DNA of 15,551 nt, taken from the NCBI RefSeq assembly GCF_024708915.1, contig NZ_JANJXQ010000054.1, positions 1 through 15,551 of the forward strand, read 5' to 3'. The notes under the pieces were generated by a model, which worked only from the letters and a program-made list of their open reading frames with translations, was not told the origin of the DNA and ran no database searches. The position numbers were made by a program, and so were the translations under genes. Within the stretch, counting starts at the first letter, position 1, and every line of letters begins with the position of its first letter. This DNA is from Thiobacillus sp. (GTDB taxonomy: Bacteria > Pseudomonadota > Gammaproteobacteria > Burkholderiales > Thiobacillaceae). This document shows, in pieces, positions 14,158 through 15,551 of this stretch.

Positions 14158-15551
14158 ATGCCCAATGACCCCGCGCTGGAAGGTGAAATCGTTTCCGACG
14201 ACAGACAGTTGCCGACCGCCCCGGCGCTGCCGCCCGAGCTGTATCTGCTGCCGCTGACCGAAAAACCGTTTTTCCCGGCGCAAACCCTGCCGCTGCTGAT
14301 GAACGAGGCGCCATGGCTGCCGACGGTGGAGGCCATCGGCGAAACCGCGCACCACATGGTGGGACTGGTCGTGGTCAAGCCCGACAATACCGACGACGTG
14401 AAGCGGGCGGATTTCAGCAGCGTCGGCACGGTGGTGCGCATTCACCATCCGGTGCGTTCCGACGGCAAGATGCAGTTCATCGCCGAGGGCGTGCGGCGTT
14501 TCCGCATCGTCGAATGGCTGTCGGATACGGCGCCCTACAAGGTCAGGGTCGAGTACCCGAACGAGAGCGGCAGGCCCGATTCCTCGGAGATCCGCGCCTA
14601 CTCCATCGCCATCATCAACACCATCAAGGAGTTGCTGCCGCTCAACCCGCTGTATTCCGAGGAACTGAAGTTTTTCCTCAACCGCTTCGGTCCCAGCGAG
14701 CCTTCCCAGCTGACCGACTTCGCCGCCAGCCTGACCACCGCGTCGAAGCAGGATCTGCAGGACGTGCTGGAAGCCTTCGGCCTGAAAAAGCGCATGGAAA
14801 AGGTGCTGGTGCTGCTGAAGAAGGAACTCGACGTGGCGCGGCTGCAATCCGACATCCGCGAAAAAGTGGACGAGAAGATGAGCGAGCAGCAGCGCGAATT
14901 CTTCCTGCGCCAGCAGCTCAAGGCGATCCAGAAGGAGCTGGGCCTCGCCAAGGACGACAAGACCGCCGAACTCGACACCTTCAACGAGCGTCTCGCCAAA
15001 CTGACGCTGCCCGAGCAGGCGAAAAAGCGCATCGACGAGGAAATGCACAAGCTGTCGCTGCTGGAGACCGGCTCGCCGGAATACACCGTCACCCGCAACT
15101 ATCTCGACTGGCTGACCGTGCTGCCGTGGGGGGTGCATACCCAGGACAAGATCGATCTCGAGCGCGCGCGCCGCATCCTCGACCGCGACCACGACGGGTT
15201 GGACGACGTCAAGGACCGCATCATCGAATTTCTTGCGGTCGGCGCGATGCGCGGCGAAATGGCCGGGTCGATCCTGCTGCTGGTTGGGCCGCCGGGCGTC
15301 GGCAAGACCTCGATCGGCAAGTCCGTCGCCGAGGCGCTGGGGCGCAAGTTCTACCGCTTTTCGGTCGGCGGCATGCGCGACGAGGCCGAGATCAAGGGCC
15401 ACCGCCGCACCTACATCGGCGCCATGCCGGGCAAGTTCGTGCAGGCGCTGAAAGAGGTTGAGTCGGCCAACCCGGTCATCATGCTCGACGAGATCGACAA
15501 GATCGGCGCCAGCTATCAGGGCGATCCGGCGAGTGCGCTGCTGGAAGTGCT
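14158..15551 (+). CDS. lon: ATP-dependent Lon-type protease (AsrA-like), N-terminal part
   Basis: This is the first 464 codons of a Lon protease cut by the right edge. The N-terminal substrate-binding domain is longer and differs from classical Lon ([20 protein letters not shown], then [20 protein letters not shown]). As far as I recall it closely resembles the second Lon of Pseudomonas (AsrA). A coiled-coil region ([20 protein letters not shown]) leads into the AAA+ module with Walker A GPPGVGKT (377-384), the pore-loop region [20 protein letters not shown], and Walker B with D444-E445 ([11 protein letters not shown]). The Ser-Lys protease domain is beyond the window. The ATG at 14158 is chosen; an in-frame GTG at 14146 is an alternative, and neither has a clear Shine-Dalgarno. 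It degrades misfolded and regulatory proteins in the cytosol. It lies 58 bp after motD but probably has its own heat-shock promoter. Confidence 0.93.
   Translation, partial: MPNDPALEGEIVSDDRQLPTAPALPPELYLLPLTEKPFFPAQTLPLLMNEAPWLPTVEAIGETAHHMVGLVVVKPDNTDDVKRADFSSVGTVVRIHHPVRSDGKMQFIAEGVRRFRIVEWLSDTAPYKVRVEYPNESGRPDSSEIRAYSIAIINTIKELLPLNPLYSEELKFFLNRFGPSEPSQLTDFAASLTTASKQDLQDVLEAFGLKKRMEKVLVLLKKELDVARLQSDIREKVDEKMSEQQREFFLRQQLKAIQKELGLAKDDKTAELDTFNERLAKLTLPEQAKKRIDEEMHKLSLLETGSPEYTVTRNYLDWLTVLPWGVHTQDKIDLERARRILDRDHDGLDDVKDRIIEFLAVGAMRGEMAGSILLLVGPPGVGKTSIGKSVAEALGRKFYRFSVGGMRDEAEIKGHRRTYIGAMPGKFVQALKEVESANPVIMLDEIDKIGASYQGDPASALLEV

Noticed and set aside
1..15551. CRISPR arrays, tRNA or rRNA genes, prophage or toxin-antitoxin genes
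   Set aside because: I looked for regularly spaced repeats, tRNA-like cloverleafs and typical phage or toxin-antitoxin protein families and saw none; no computational scan was possible.

Overview
This is a high-GC Gram-negative chromosomal segment with nearly continuous coding. Its gene families (OmpR/EnvZ pair, bacterial CCA enzyme with HD domain, flhB-flhA-flhF-fleN-fliA-motC-motD order, AsrA-like Lon) fit a motile betaproteobacterium with a polar, Pseudomonas-type flagellar gene order. The species cannot be fixed from sequence reading alone, and nothing here looks like a phage, a CRISPR array or an rRNA/tRNA locus.

Left part (1-2450): an OmpR-family response regulator and the start of its EnvZ-like kinase lie on the minus strand. 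They face away from three consecutive small genes for exported proteins: an Arg/Pro-rich 94-residue protein, a glycine-zipper protein and a His/Arg-rich protein. The shared 153-bp intergenic region carries two GTTACA half-sites exactly 10 bp apart, the layout expected of an OmpR-family operator. The three-gene unit ends in a strong hairpin, and a second 12-bp hairpin follows.

Middle part (2450-6273): a membrane-anchored LtaS/OpgB-like alkaline-phosphatase-fold transferase (plus strand) converges on cca (minus strand). A 313-bp non-coding stretch then separates cca from the flagellar operon.

Right part (6274-14099): the flagellar cluster flhB, flhA, flhF, fleN (flhG), fliA, motC, motD. Most junctions overlap by 1-19 bases. 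flhB and flhA are export-gate proteins, flhF and fleN set flagellar position and number, fliA is sigma-28, and motCD form a stator. The one loose junction, fleN-fliA, is filled by a 236-bp segment bounded by near-perfect 23-bp terminal inverted repeats. It looks like a small non-autonomous mobile element inserted between the original fliA ribosome-binding site and its start codon.

Right edge (14158-15551): the first 464 codons of an AsrA-like second-type Lon protease. A very good sigma-32-type promoter overlaps the end of motD, suggesting heat-shock expression of lon independent of the flagellar operon.

Most genes here are well-known families. The parts most worth a second look are the inverted-repeat element at fliA, the degenerate nucleotide-binding motifs of FleN, the OmpR-type operator with its adjacent secreted-protein genes, and the sigma-32 promoter of lon.
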